From: Perkinsus marinus ATCC 50983
Taxonomy: Eukaryota > Perkinsozoa > Perkinsida > Perkinsidae
Assembly (NCBI RefSeq): GCF_000006405.1
Contig: NW_003214659.1
Location: 124,803 to 164,462 of the forward strand
Length of the DNA: 39,660 nt
Direction of reading: 5' to 3'
Below, piece after piece: positions 9,382 to 21,500 of this stretch. A program made the translations under genes and the position numbers. How positions within the stretch are numbered: the stretch's first letter is position 1; each line of letters begins with the position of its first letter. The notes beneath the pieces were generated by a model. The model saw only the letters and a list, made by a program, of their open reading frames with translations, had not been told where the DNA came from and made no database searches.

Positions 9382-12300
9382 CTACCTCCCTTGATGATGA
9401 GTATCCACCGTCACTTCCCCTCCCTCGGGTGAGTCCACAACGAGCATCCTATTGGACATAGGCGTCATGGTGAACTCCCCATTGCTGACCAGCCCTCCCT
9501 TCGGCCGAGTCTTGAAAGCTACTGAGCCACCAACCGATTCATTGCCACGAGCGACAAACTTCTTTTTAAGACGCTCACGAAGAGTCGCCAATTGCAAAGG
9601 CTTCGACGATAGCAATAAGCCTGGACGACAGAGAATCTGAAATTCCATAAACTCTCGAACTTGAATATGCACAAGACGATGACCATGCAGTATTCACCTC
9701 TTCAGCCGCAGCAGCCTCCTGTTCCTCTTGAGACCCTCCTATCACCACCCCATGCTCCCCCTCAGAATCCTTCAAGACCGTCCCAATAGGCTCGCCACTT
9801 GCCGTACGGGAAGGAGCGTCTGCAGAATCGGCCGCTGATGTCAATGCCACTCGGCACAGAGCCACTTTAGCACAAGACCTGTTGAGTGCATCTAAAATGA
9901 ACAAACACATCAGTGTTCATATTATGATACATGGCCGCCTACCCGGTCTAGCCTTGTCGCTATTCCTAGCTACAACGCGTATGTACTTCAACTCCCTTTG
10001 AAGGCTCTTGTCGAGATAGCACTGACCGAAGAAAACAGACATTTCCCAAGTAGACCGATAAAAATACCAACCTGTCGTTTTCGTGGTCTCAATGAGAACT
10101 GCACAGGCTGTAGTTCGATCTCCCCCCGTTCACGACCACTTTGACAGACGTATGCCTGCGAGGAGGTAGAACATGTCAATCGGCCACATCCAGCGAGCCC
10201 ACTTGGCCTCCCTTGCCAGTGGCGAACATAGAGTCAGTCCTGTGTATCATCAGCTCAAGGTCGTCAGCATTTACAGATGGCAGAATGACCAGATGGCGCG
10301 GTCGTAGCCTCGCCAACAGCTCGTGCCTACACCGATGTAATCACCGAGAAGCGAACATAAGAGACTACCTGTGCTGGGGAGTAGCGAGGCCGTCAATACC
10401 GTTACCCGGAGCCATCAGTTTAACCTTGCAGCCGACTCGAATCACACGTTCACGGGTCTCAACCATCTTGGGCTCTCCAAAGCGAACTTGGAGATCTCGT
10501 CGCCAATCAAAACTGTCGTGGTCGTCCGTGCCAGGGGCTGCACTGGGGTCAGCCTAATGACACAGCGCACACAGCCTCTACTGGTAGTGCCAGTATGCGA
10601 GAATATGCAAATATGAGAAAATTTCTGGAAAATTCTTCTCCTATCCGAATTCGTATATAAGCTCCTATGAGTGAGGAAACTCACGAGCTCAGCTGAGGAA
10701 AGCAAACATATACTCCTACTCCAACACCGGTTGGTGCTCTCGATAGGACTATTCACCGACATACTTTCATTCGCTGGTGCCCATCATCCTCGCCAATATC
10801 AGCCTTCAGCTCGTCCTTAGCGACCTTCATCTGCTGTTTAACGCGGAAATCTACGAGCAGTGAAACAACCTTATTCGTATCTTCCACAGTTGAACCTAAG
10901 ATACGCCTACGTCCATGAGGTTCATCCTTCATCTCTTTCTTATCAGGATAGTCGTCATGATACCACCCCTTCCGGAAGCGCTTCATCCTCATAAAATCAG
11001 ATTCCGCATGAGCTCGCCAAGAGTCAATCACGCTACTGTCCAGTCGAACACCGTACCTGCCATGGTGACACCCTGCAGGCCTACCGTGTCACCACTCTCT
11101 CCTAATCACATTAATCTCAGACTAAACGGGCACAGTTCTGACAATTCTAATCCCAAAACTCACCAAGTTAAGACGGGTAGTCTAAAAACCCATCCAAAGC
11201 ATTCCCGTATAGCGCGGCCATCACGAAGCTCACCCCCAACCTTCCGTCACTGCGCCACGAAATTCCCTCTCTACCCATGCAGCTTACTCGTCCGCCATCT
11301 GGGCTCCTCCAGCAGCTACTCCTCCAAGTTCCTCATCATCATCAACCCCTCCCGTTCCTCCTCCTCCCATAGCCCCTCTTCCTCCACCTCCAGTCGCCGC
11401 TCCAGCACTCCCCCCTCCACTAGCCGAAGGCGCTGCAGCTGTCTGTGAGTAGAACATTCCTGAGAAAAACCAACACCACACCTGGTCCCGCGCAAGTTCG
11501 ACAAACGCGGCTCATCCATACATATTCATGTTTCACACAAGCGGGAAAAATCAAGTGTAAGTTTGACGATATGTACTCATCTCTAACACAGCCAAAACTT
11601 CGACGATACGCACCCAGTACGGTATAAGCCCTGTCCTCGAGAATAATACTACTCCACTGAGTGATATTTGAAGTTAAAAACGCCACGTCACTCACCAGGT
11701 CTGAAGAACCCATTTACTTGTCCGCCCTCCACATCATATACTGACGCTTGATTTTTGCTCTCCAATGATATCAAAGCAGTGCCCGAGCCCCCACCATCCC
11801 CCTCATTATTCTTAGCGCTCGCCTGACAATATCAAATACAAACAAATATCTCTGCTAAGAACTCGTTCGAGTACTAGCCCAGTTTTCTGCAGCATTTGCT
11901 TAGCCATGCCTTCCGCGTAGCTCTCCGCCATACTCTGCTGCTGGCGCCTCGCCACCGCTGCCTTCTGGGCCGCCATCTTCTCGCGACGATCACGCTCTTT
12001 CCGACGTCGCCTCATCGCAAGCTACCAACAATGCTGCGTCACTCGCCACGAAATTACCCCATTACCTCCTCCTGGGACTCCCTTGCCAGACTTTCCCTAT
12101 AGACCTCACGAAGCTGCTCATCCGTGTAGGAGCTCTTGATATACTGCGTCTCCCGATACGTGACGGGTTCTGACAACATACTACTGTTGGGAAAATTTCG
12201 AGGTAATTTTTGGAAATTTTTATCAATTTCTATACATTTCTACCCAAGTTCACGAGTAATCATCCATACTTAGTGGAAAAAAACTCCCCAGCTCAGCCGA

Positions 12301-14645
12301 GGAAACCAAACACATATTGCAACACTAGGGTGACCCTGTACAAAGCAACGGCAATTTGGAGCACAGCAACCTCCTACCGTTGGGGTTTTCAGGCCTCTCC
12401 ACGACGAAGTCGTGTATGACCCTCTGTGCGAGGCAGTCTCGATAGGCAACATCAGACGTAGTGAATATGACTGTACTGTTGGGGTCGCCACACATACGAC
12501 AAAATATTTCCCTAGCATCGCCGATCTCCAAAGAGGCACTAGATGCCAAAACAACCTAAAACCACTTCTCACCGTAAACGTCCTTTCTCGCTGCTCACCT
12601 TGGGCTTCCGCGCTGGGTAGTTCTGGGCGAAATCTTGAAAGCTCGAGCACAGCTGAACATGTTGGAAGAGGAAGGGATGGTACATGAAGCCCATCGACGT
12701 ATCGAAGTCGTTATGAACCTTAAAGGATTAATGTTGTTATTTATATCCCCTTTCACGACCTGCTCTCAGTGATCACAGGGTAGTTCATATACGAACTCGG
12801 ATAAAAATGCAGAGAAACTAACCACAATTTTCATGTACTTGACCATGTGCATATTTTTCAACACTAATGATGGTAACAGCCCACCCACCACTCTGCTCAT
12901 CCACTCCATCCTTATCTTGATCTGATCGAGTACCACGTCCCCGAGTGGCGACACGTACACTACGGGGTAGACCTACACATATTATGGAGTAAATCTACTC
13001 TGCTTACAAACCTACCTGCAGGCCGGCATCGGCAGCCCATGCGGCCTCGAGGAGCAACAGCAACTCCAATACACGACCTGAGCATAAGCAGGTTTATGAT
13101 ATCAAAGGCAAAGGCATGAGCGTCCAACCTGTTGAACAACAATCCACTGGTAACAACACTGTACCATCCTTCCTCAGAGACCTTAGGACCATCCCTAGCA
13201 GAGCCTCCTCGGCCTGAGCATAGCGCCTGTTAGACCTGCCCACAACAAGCGCTTCCACACAATGCTCTCAGTACTACTATTACTACCTCGAAGCTGTAAT
13301 CCCAGCATCATAAGTCCTTCTACTCTCCGTCGCTACATTACTAGTAGCGCCCTGACCTGCACACGTTACTGCACCCTCCACTGCTGGGGGCATCGTATTA
13401 GTGATCAATACGCTAGGCGGTGCCTGAGCTCCCAAGTACCACCACCACGCACCTCCCTCCCTATCCTACTACCTGCTCCGGCGGCGGCAACTCCATACCA
13501 TTTAAATGCCTATCCCCAGCCATTTGATAATCCACAGCATATACCATACTTTGCGAGCCAACATCAATCCTCCAATATGCTCCGCCCAGCATCCTCCCAG
13601 CAGGGAGAGGGGTGAACCTCACAGTCGGCCCTTTCGCATTGGCCCCAGCATCGCCTCGCATGGTGAACATGACGCCCTCCCCATACTGCAAAGGCGTCAC
13701 TGCTCCATTAAAAGCCATAATAGTGTCGTCAATGGTCAACAACCAGTCGTTGGTAGTCGTCACCGCATCCCTCATCTGCCAAGACCAGCTCGAGCTCAGC
13801 CAAAACAATCCCAACCGTAAGGCGACCACTTCCTAGCGGTTTGGGAATATATGTACACAGTCAACAACATGTGATGATAGGAATGTGAAAATTCCGAGGA
13901 AATTTCGAAAAAAATATCCTATTTTTTGTATACTGCTACCCAAATCGTGCGTGGATTAGCATAGTGTAGTAAGGAAACTTCCGAGTTCAGTTTCGAAAAC
14001 CAAACATATATCCCCACACTGCTTCCTAGCAATGCGAGTCGTCCAGGCTTCCATTACCTTATCTATGTCCTCATGCAGTGCCGTGAGTGTGAGTTCACCA
14101 AGACGCCTTACAGGCTCTGTCGCCAGTACCATGGCCCCATTCGATGGTTGATTGCTGTTCTTGCTGCTACTAGCAGCAGCATCAGCCTCCCCAACAGGGG
14201 GAGGGGCTACAGCGTATTGGAGTTTCTTAGGTCTCAAGTGGCAATACACGTAGGGCCATGCACCGCAATGCTGCAGATCGGCAAAGGATAACAGACACAC
14301 GTCGATCTGATAGAAAAACAGTAAAATCAACCACCGAACCCCTCCCCCCCCTTTGCAGTCCTACCTGATCCACGAGTCGAGCCCCAGAGGGCTGCTGCTC
14401 AGCCACCAAGGGTCCAAGCATGTCTGGATCCATCTCTTCTGTCCATCCACAGTCCAGCAGTACACTACAACTCGTACTAAACAACGAGAACACATGCACA
14501 TCTCTCAACTACTCTTCCTCCACTACTTAGTGACATCATCTGTAAGCTTAAGTACTGCCATTTGGTACTGTGACGTATCTTTAGAAATGGGCAGTATCTC
14601 CACAGAGACCCCTCCCTCCGGGTTCGCAGAGGCGACTTGAGACAT
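9382..14645 (-). CDS. CPSF2: CPSF2/CPSF100, mRNA 3'-end processing subunit, 21 exons
   Basis: Non-catalytic partner of CPSF73 in pre-mRNA cleavage and polyadenylation. Exons in coding order: 14527-14645, 14365-14476, 14058-14306, 13473-13832, 13287-13423, 13129-13235, 13016-13077, 12823-12972, 12599-12718, 12378-12555, 12066-12169, 11875-12021, 11696-11822, 11288-11459, 10765-11056, 10369-10553, 10203-10326, 10072-10155, 9943-10021, 9698-9891, 9382-9636; total 3357 nt, 1118 residues, phase kept throughout. Family blocks: SVLLDCGW near residue 43, a degenerate metallo motif LLSFADLQHCGAWPY near 82, TPLPAGRMLGGAYWRID near 225, VYAVDYQMAGDRHLNG near 248, GRVLELLLLLEAAW near 362, DEYG near 715, RPRHLVIL near 882. 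The HxHxDH zinc motif is absent, as expected for CPSF100. It is longer than human CPSF2 (782 residues) because of Gly- and charge-rich inserts. The last acceptor and the C-terminal end are the least certain parts. The stop of TM-B lies only 139 nt upstream of the ATG. Confidence 0.88.
10600..10712 (-). repeat. Introner-like repeat, copy 2 (CPSF2 intron 10554-10764)
   Basis: In the gene's sense it starts near TATATGTTTGCTTTCC, contains an exact CTCAGCTGAG palindrome (10688-10697), then GTTTCCTCACTC, a TACGAATTCGGATAGG block, AAATTTTC runs and a GCATATTCTCGCATAC end. It fills about half of a 211-nt intron. Confidence 0.75.
11057..11287 (-). other. CPSF2 intron with an 8-bp hairpin next to the 3' splice site
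   Basis: A 231-nt intron without the dispersed repeat. GGTGACAC (11064-11071) and GTGTCACC (11086-11093) form an 8-bp stem with a 14-nt loop just upstream of the acceptor at 11057. Confidence 0.55.
12184..12317 (-). repeat. Introner-like repeat, copy 3 (CPSF2 intron 12170-12377)
   Basis: In the gene's sense: ATATGTGTTTGGTTTCCTC, one-mismatch core CTCGGCTGAG, a TGAACTTGGGTAGAAATG block, then AAATTTCC and CTCGAAATTTTCCC runs. The intron is 208 nt; the one after it in the coding direction is 44 nt and lacks the repeat. Confidence 0.75.
13862..14016 (-). repeat. Introner-like repeat, copy 4 (CPSF2 intron 13833-14057)
   Basis: In the gene's sense: GGATATATGTTTGGTTTTCG, a diverged core, a CGATTTGGGTAGCAG block, AAATTTCCTCGGAATTTTC, then CATCACATGTTGTTGAC. 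The whole copy lies in a 225-nt intron. Confidence 0.75.
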
Positions 14646-14784
14646 GATGCCAACGACCTAGCCCTGCCACCTCTACCCTATAACGCACTATGAACTCAAC
14701 GAGCCACCAACCAGGGCAATGCGAAACTGGCAATTCTACACTAACTGGTGAATGAGCCCTCCACAGTGAATGTCAACAACTACC

Positions 14785-17700
14785 TCACGCCACCGTCCAA
14801 ACCTCAGCCTCCCCACCAGCAGGTCCAGTGCTAGCTCCTAAAACCAACAGCTGGCCCTCCTTATCGTATACACAATCACGGAGAGTAAGATCTGCAACCC
14901 CTTCAATTCTCGACAAGCCAGTCCACTTTCCCGCAGCATCCCACGAGAGAACATCCCCCCGTTTAGTAACTGCCCTAACGCCCTTCCCCACAGCCTCACA
15001 CGCCCCTACCAAGCGACTGCTCACCCCGACCCTCGAGGGCACAGGGAGTCTACCGATCTTCTTCCCAGCATCATACCGATACACGCCGTCTCCATCAACA
15101 GCAACCTCCTTACTAGCGAGGCCAGTATTCACCTCTACCACTCGCCCACCCTGCGAAGACGCACTCCAGCTGTTACCGTGCATGTCGGCGAACAACAAAC
15201 TGTCGTCAGGGCCAAGCGTGAGGCTCACCGGATTGAATATAGTCCCCTCACCATCAAACTGAACCCGAACACCCAGGTTCAATCCCTGCAGCTGTCGTAA
15301 TTTCTCACTATCCCTAGGCATACCAGCATGAGCCATCTCCTTGTCCTCATCAGTCTCCCCCGGCTCCTCCTTCACAACCAGCCCAAGCTTATTATTCCAC
15401 CCCCAAGTAGTAGTACCCGAGGCAACGATAAACGCATATATAATTCCCCACAACCACAACAACGTAATAACCCCAGCGCCCGCCTTGAAACTCCTCCACG
15501 GCAAAGTCATCGCCTTCGTATTCGCCTCAGCAAAAGTCTCATTATTATCCCCCTCCCCAGCAAGCAAGCCCATCGGGCGACCACTTGCCAACTCGTTAAC
15601 ATCTTGGGTTAAACTTCTAGGTACCCTAGCCCCTTCCTCCGTACCGTATGTGATCCTTTCATGTGTCTCCTCCGTATAATGCAACGGTAATGTAGTTTTC
15701 TGCCTAGTTATCCTAGCACCACCCTCCTGCGAGATCTGCGATCCCTCACTAGCAAACGAATCCATATTGTGTCTGCTACTCTTCAGCTTTCTAATACTCT
15801 GAGCATGCTTAACCATAGGGGCCTAAAACCAACCAGTTTATTGAGTCCAACGCCCCCTCCCCCCCTACCTGAGGGATGAGGTCAGTGGCCGCCCTCTCGA
15901 GCTTAGCAGCAGACTTCTTCCTAGATGCATCCAGCCTTGATTCAAGACTCGTATTGTTCGCTTCCTCCTCCTCCTCATCCTTCTTCAGGCCGAGCACGTC
16001 AATCTGGATAACCGTCGAGAACTTAGTCGGCAAAGATCCATCGGGCTCCACCGCTAAACGAAAATAAGCTTAACAAAAAACGCTTCGCTCCGCCTTACCC
16101 ATGGACATCAAATACCCTATACAGAGCATATGGATGATGTACGATACCGGTGATATGTAATTGACAGCGGTCAAGTAAGTCTCATAACTCGTATCCACCG
16201 GCTCGCCAGCGACGATAGCCTCATTGGCACTAATCTGACCCATATTGTAACCGATGGTAAAGCTAGCACATAGGCCCGCCAGGAATGGACCTGTGCAAAC
16301 ACCGTGGGAGAAAATATGCACATAGTCAACTTCATTTAGTGTTGGTGACAATATGAAAATTCCGAGGAAATTTTGGAAATTTCTTAATTGCTACAAATGA
16401 GCCAGCTCCTGAGCTCAGCTGAGGAAAGCGAACATATATGGAGTTTCCTCACTAGTTTTACAAGCTTGAAAATTTCCCGAATTTCCTCATAATCAGAAAC
16501 ACACGTAGAAGAACATCCCACCACTCTTACCAATGATCTGTAGAGCAGCTAGCGTCAATTGCTCCCATGGGTTTAGCAGTAGATTCATCCTCTCATGTGC
16601 CAACGCGAAAGCCATAGGAAGGACCACGAAAACCCAAGTACCCCAGAAATGATATTGGACCATGTAGTAGGCGAGACCCATGTAACTGATATCCAAAAGT
16701 CAGATAAACTAGATACGAAACATGTCCGATACAGACACCACGCAAATTCAAATATAGAAAGACCAACGGCGGCCTCTCACCTCAGCCTACTACCTGATCA
16801 CATGCAGGAACTGATTGGCACCAAGGACCATGCACACTCTAGCATAGGCATCAAAGCCATTCCAATGCTCTTGTAGTTTATTGTATAGATAGAAATGCTC
16901 AACAAATACGTTATACTCCGCCGCACTGAGAGAATTAACATCGATAAAGTTGCATAAACTTCCCGCGCGCCTCATTACTCTGGATCTTCCGTATTCAACT
17001 GGGCGGGAAATGCCTCCTTAGCCTCAACCCCAGTCGTATACTTCTTGCCGGGGATATAACTGAAAAAATGCACTAAATTACGAAAACAATTAATTTCAAA
17101 AATTTAAAAATTACAATACATAAAATGTTGAACTTTTCGGCCTTCCTTTCTAAGGCCGCTAAAATTTTCTCAAATTTTGCCAAAATTTTCCCAAAATTTT
17201 CCCAAATTCTCGTTCTCTCCCAACGTACTAGCCAACAACTGGTATCCTAAACATTCTTTTCACACCGCTGGTCTCATAGTCCTGCAACCGAGCAGCTATA
17301 GGGTTAATCTCGTCCTCGCCAGGAATAGGCAGACGCATCCACTGGGTGAGCACACGCGCCTTAAACGTCTAGCAACAAGACACTGTTGGTCAAGCCGTAT
17401 ACTTCTAGTACTACGACTCACCTGGGCCACAATAGAAGCATGAATAGCAAACCATACCGATAGCAATAGGAAGAATATAGCACATATCAAATGCATACCC
17501 CACAACCACACCAACCACGCTGGAGTCCCGTCCTCAGGTCTGAATGCGAGATCAAGTAAAAAATGTAAATACCCATTTGGTGACTTACAATCGGCCTTCA
17601 TAGAAAAAGCCAACGACGAAGCCCAATGTGAGTGTATTAACCACAATATACGTATCCATCTTGCCAATAGTCAACTCGAAAAGATCTCTTACATCCTCAC

Positions 17701-18069
17701 GATAAAGGTCAACCTAGAAGATCCTTTGCGTGTCACCATGCTGGTGTCACCACCAGGTGGCCTACCTGTTCAACGCGCATCTTCTGCGTGTGATAAACTC
17801 GATCCTGGTTCAGCTCATAGTCGAATTGGTAGTTAGTACGGTTGTATTTAAATAGCTCCCACACACCACCTAGTAGTGCGCCGACTTCTAAGACTACCAT
17901 TACTAAGCAAGTGACGACAAGCCGACTTTTCTACACGAAGCTGCTGCTGTCAAAGCTAATAAATTCGCATCGCTCCGCTCAATGAAATTAGCGCACGCCC
18001 GAAAATAACACTGACCAACGAAGGGAACCCCTCGCTCCGGAGATAGCCAGGATCAAAGTAAGGACTCAT
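14785..18069 (-). CDS. TM-B: multi-pass membrane protein with a coiled linker and an extracytoplasmic domain, 11 exons
   Basis: Function unknown; it reads like multi-pass families I associate with dinoflagellates and perkinsids. Exons in coding order: 18016-18069, 17766-17930, 17589-17713, 17422-17539, 17229-17368, 16979-17059, 16794-16925, 16531-16685, 16099-16290, 15869-16053, 14785-15822; 794 residues with consistent phases. TM1 is at about 21-42, followed by the motif VDLYREDVRDLFELT...KMD (74-92), TM2 and TM3 (to about 148), then LTQWMRLPIP near 160. Further membrane spans lie in exons 8 and 9. Then come KFSTVIQIDVLG, an acidic/basic linker with a possible coiled coil, and a last TM at about 563-585. 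The final 200 residues look like repeated beta-strand, propeller-like blades. Topology and the propeller call are inference. It is a tandem paralog of TM-A. Confidence 0.78.
16300..16437 (-). repeat. Introner-like repeat, copy 5a (TM-B intron 16291-16530)
   Basis: In the gene's sense it begins ATATGTTCGCTTTCCTCAGC, carries an exact CTCAGCTGAG (16414-16423), continues with AAATTTCCAAAATTTCC and ends GTGCATATTTTCTCCCAC, ten or so bases from the 3' splice site. Confidence 0.78.
16438..16494 (+). repeat. Partial introner-like repeat, copy 5b, inverted against 5a
   Basis: A short piece in the opposite orientation directly abutting copy 5a: GGAGTTTCCTCACTAG, then GAAAATTTCCCGAATTTCC. The pair makes a head-to-head arrangement inside the same intron. 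Confidence 0.55.
17060..17228 (-). other. TM-B intron with an AAATTTTCC-type short repeat and a hairpin
   Basis: A 169-nt intron with several imperfect copies of CAAAATTTTCC (about 17160-17207) and a 7-bp hairpin (CGGCCTT 17138-17144, AAGGCCG 17152-17158). It resembles only the AT-rich inner part of the dispersed repeat. Confidence 0.45.
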
Positions 18070-18545
18070 CCTGCTAAGGTGTATATAGACAATTCGCAAC
18101 TCTAATACCAAACCAAGGAGTTCTTTTGTGTGTTAGCAGATAGGGACTGATGATATGAGTTCCCTCAGCTGAGGCAAGCCTTTAAAACATTGAGACGATA
18201 GCCTCTATTCTCGACAGCATCGTATGCTTCTACTGCGCTCAAAAAATGGCGTCTCGAGAACGACGGCGACACTGCCCGTCGTACAAAACTATCGTGGATG
18301 ATGAATTTGCAGGAGAGAAAACCCACCATGACGTCCATCATCCCTGGTGGGAACTCAACACATGTAACGAAATCTGGTGGAAACCAGTACAGTGTAGAAG
18401 AGAACCCCGGTTATTACTACTAGCAGTATAAACAAGTGAATAACCTATTACCATCACATACCATTCATGTGATGAAATGTTACAGCATGACCGTAATAAT
18501 AGTAAAAAACGTTACTGGACGATGGACGAAACCGGGGTGAAAATA
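18070..18545. other. Spacer between TM-A and TM-B
   Basis: No supported gene. It holds one exact CTCAGCTGAG (18164-18173) in a short context like the end of the dispersed repeat (TTCCCTCAGCTGAGGC), so it may be a solo fragment. A plus-strand frame of 61 codons here has no support. Confidence 0.5.
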
Positions 18546-21500
18546 CTACTCAAACGAGTGTGCATACAAGACAGGTATCAATGAGTTTCTCTCATAACCA
18601 ACGACTACACCAACCGTCCGCGCAGTCCATAATATGTCATACGCATCAATAACCGGCTCCAGGGAGCGGCGACCAGAGACCCGTGTTCCAGACTTAGTCG
18701 ACAACCAATGGACCATGCCGGTTTCCATCGTCACCAAAATTGCATCCACTGTTGCATGAAGTGAGCTAGATGCCCCATATCGGTAATTTCCAAAGGCTTT
18801 CCACGATGTCGGGTTGAGCGAGCGCGTGAATAACAATTCGCCACCATCCGATGCGATCCCAACATAGCCAGCAGAAGTCGCTGCAATTCGGCGGAGTCTT
18901 CTGCCCAGGTTGATAGCAGGAGCCGACGACGCGCATGGGAGGAGCCAGGCCCCAGTGAGAGCACACAGAGTACCGTTCAACACTAGGAGGTCATCGATTA
19001 CCGTCACACCAGAAGTACCACAATCGATCTCGTGCAGTGTGGTTTTATTGAGAATGTACGCCGAGAATAGTGTCGCCACATATACCACATTTCCGTCACG
19101 CGCCACAGAATTAACTCCCGTTTCCAGCCTCACCAAAGACCATCCTTCCCGCCTAGCGAGAAGCCTATGGTGGTCGTCAGTGTGATTGTCAACAGGAATA
19201 GCCGCGATGGGTATATCCAACAAACCATCAGCGATAAGCTCAGGATCGACTGTGTTGATGGCCAAGACCACGACTGCTACTGCCCAGCACAGCAGAATAG
19301 TTACATTTAATAGACGAGTGAACTGAAACAGATACAACTACGGTATGACAGTGTTGTAGTATATATTTTTAACGGCATTATAAAAAATTTACACACGATT
19401 TGGCTTGAATTTCATAATAATTTTCCGAAAATTTTCCCAAAAATTTCCATATTGTCACCAACAATGTGGTAAACCGCGTGCATATTCTCCCACACTGGAT
19501 GAAAATATTCCGATCGACGGTATGAGAGAATACGCTCATGGTCAACCACATGTGTTGGTGACAATATGGAAATTTTCGGGAAAATTTTTTGGGAAATTCT
19601 CATTAGTCTCCGTACACTTCTACCCAAATTTGTATGTAGATTCTACTACTAGCGAGGGAACTCCTTAACTCAGCTAATATGAGCAAACATATTCTCACAC
19701 CCTTCCTCCAAGTGCTGACCATAGCACTCACCATGAAAGGCATTCTTGCTCGTCGAACAGTAGTCCTGGGATCGTTCAGAATGTCAAGTCCCTGGGCCTT
19801 GTGCGCTTCTTGCAACGCTCTAGTCCTTGCCATCAACTCCGCCAACTCGTCGGGTAGTAACGACATACCGCGTCGCAAGCCCTGCAGAAAAAAAATCTTC
19901 CGCGTGCGCACAAAAAGATACTTTCACCAGAGTCCGAGACGTATCCCACTGAATCTCCCCCGTTTCAGTGTTTAAATGATACGGTAATGTTTCCCCTGTC
20001 TCCGTAACGTGCTCCAGAGTGACCCAGCCCCCCACTGGGTTGAAGGGCGTGCCCGGCGTCGCGTCACCACGCCCCTGCTCAGCCTCTAGGGCAGCGGCCA
20101 AGGCTATACGCTGGACTTCGAATTGTGACTTCAACTCGTCTAGCTTGCTCTTATCCTGAGCACGACCATGATTTGGTCGAATTTTGGTATCAAAAAAACA
20201 GCATCCACTCACTTCATTGGACAAGTCCTGTCGCTGAGCATCCCAATAACGAAAGAGGCGATCAAGGCTCCTCTCACATCGTCTACAGGCCCTCCGCAAC
20301 TCCTCCGAAATGTCATATTCGCGACACCCGTCATCCGCCTCTGCTGCCACGAACGGCAATACTTCATCATAATCCCTCGCAGTGCGATAGTCATTCGATG
20401 GACCTCCCATGGGAATACTCGGCAATTTCAAATGCCTAAACAGAGATCTAGACCAACACCAGGCCGAGCACGCACGAACTTACCCTTTCTCACTGAGTCT
20501 AGGCTGGGCCATCGGCTCGGCAACCTCCTGTATGGCCTCCACACCGAAGCCCAATACGTCAATACACCACACAGTAGAGAACTTATACGGTAGACCATCG
20601 GCATCTCGCTGACAGAGGTAACTAAAGCTGTCAGTGACAGAGCTCGATACGTCTGTTGAGGAACATATGGTATGTATAGAAACGACAGAGCTATGGAGTC
20701 TACGTCGTTGAGAGCTTGACCGCAAAACTTTTCCGGTGGACTTTATACGAGACCAATCCTATCTTGGTTTTTATTGTGTTATCTCAATTCCTTTGGTTAG
20801 AATAGATCAGCACTCAGCCACACGAACGACTCAATTTCACGCGAAAATATTTTATTTCATATACCACGAATCAGTTGTTGATGATGATGATAATTAAGAT
20901 CTTCTGACTATTTTAAACTTACATGAAAAACGCCTGCCAAAACATGGACAGGACCACACCACTGATTCCTATCCAGATTTCCGCTGGAGTGGTGACCAAA
21001 ACCACGACTTCGCTCCGCTCACTCGTTTGCAGAATACTAACATTGATATCATGCCAACCCACAGCGACACTTTGTGTGACGACAGCACCAAATGAAAGGG
21101 TCATCTAAGGAGACTCAGATAAAACGATGTTGATCACCGAGTTTCTACCATGACTATTCTCTCCCGGTCGGAGAGCACAGTATTGACACCAATATGGATG
21201 TAGGAGCATAATGTCATGATGAGTACAAAAGCGTATGCTGCTATTCTGTTTCCGAAGAAGACGCCGTAGAAGGCAAGCGTGAAGTAGGCAAAGGCGAATA
21301 ACATCTGATTGGTACCTGAGGTTCCCAACGCAAAGATACGGATCTAGCCCAAAAACGGCCTGTCTGAGATCGTCCCTATTAAATTGAACGACAATGAACA
21401 AGAGTTTATATACAGTCGAGTTACTACCCCAGCACATAGTGACTCTCGAGTACGCCTCGTGTCCCTGCCATTTCGCATGCATCAAGTTAAAGAGGTTGAA

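Noticed and set aside
11448-11519. MDEPRLSNLR on the minus strand, resembling the CPSF2 C-terminal block MNEPRLSD
   Set aside because: It lies between exons that encode the middle of CPSF2, so it cannot be the C terminus. Splicing it out keeps phase and the DEYG block; the match is taken as coincidence.
13078-13128. Frameshift in CPSF2 between LLPVD and the LDAHAFAFD frame
   Set aside because: The LDAHAFAFD stretch is inside a 51-nt intron; splicing to 13077 gives GRVLELLLLLEAAW, an excellent family match, so no frameshift exists.
18246-18431. Plus-strand 61-codon frame between TM-A and TM-B
   Set aside because: Short, no homology, and placed in a spacer with a repeat fragment.
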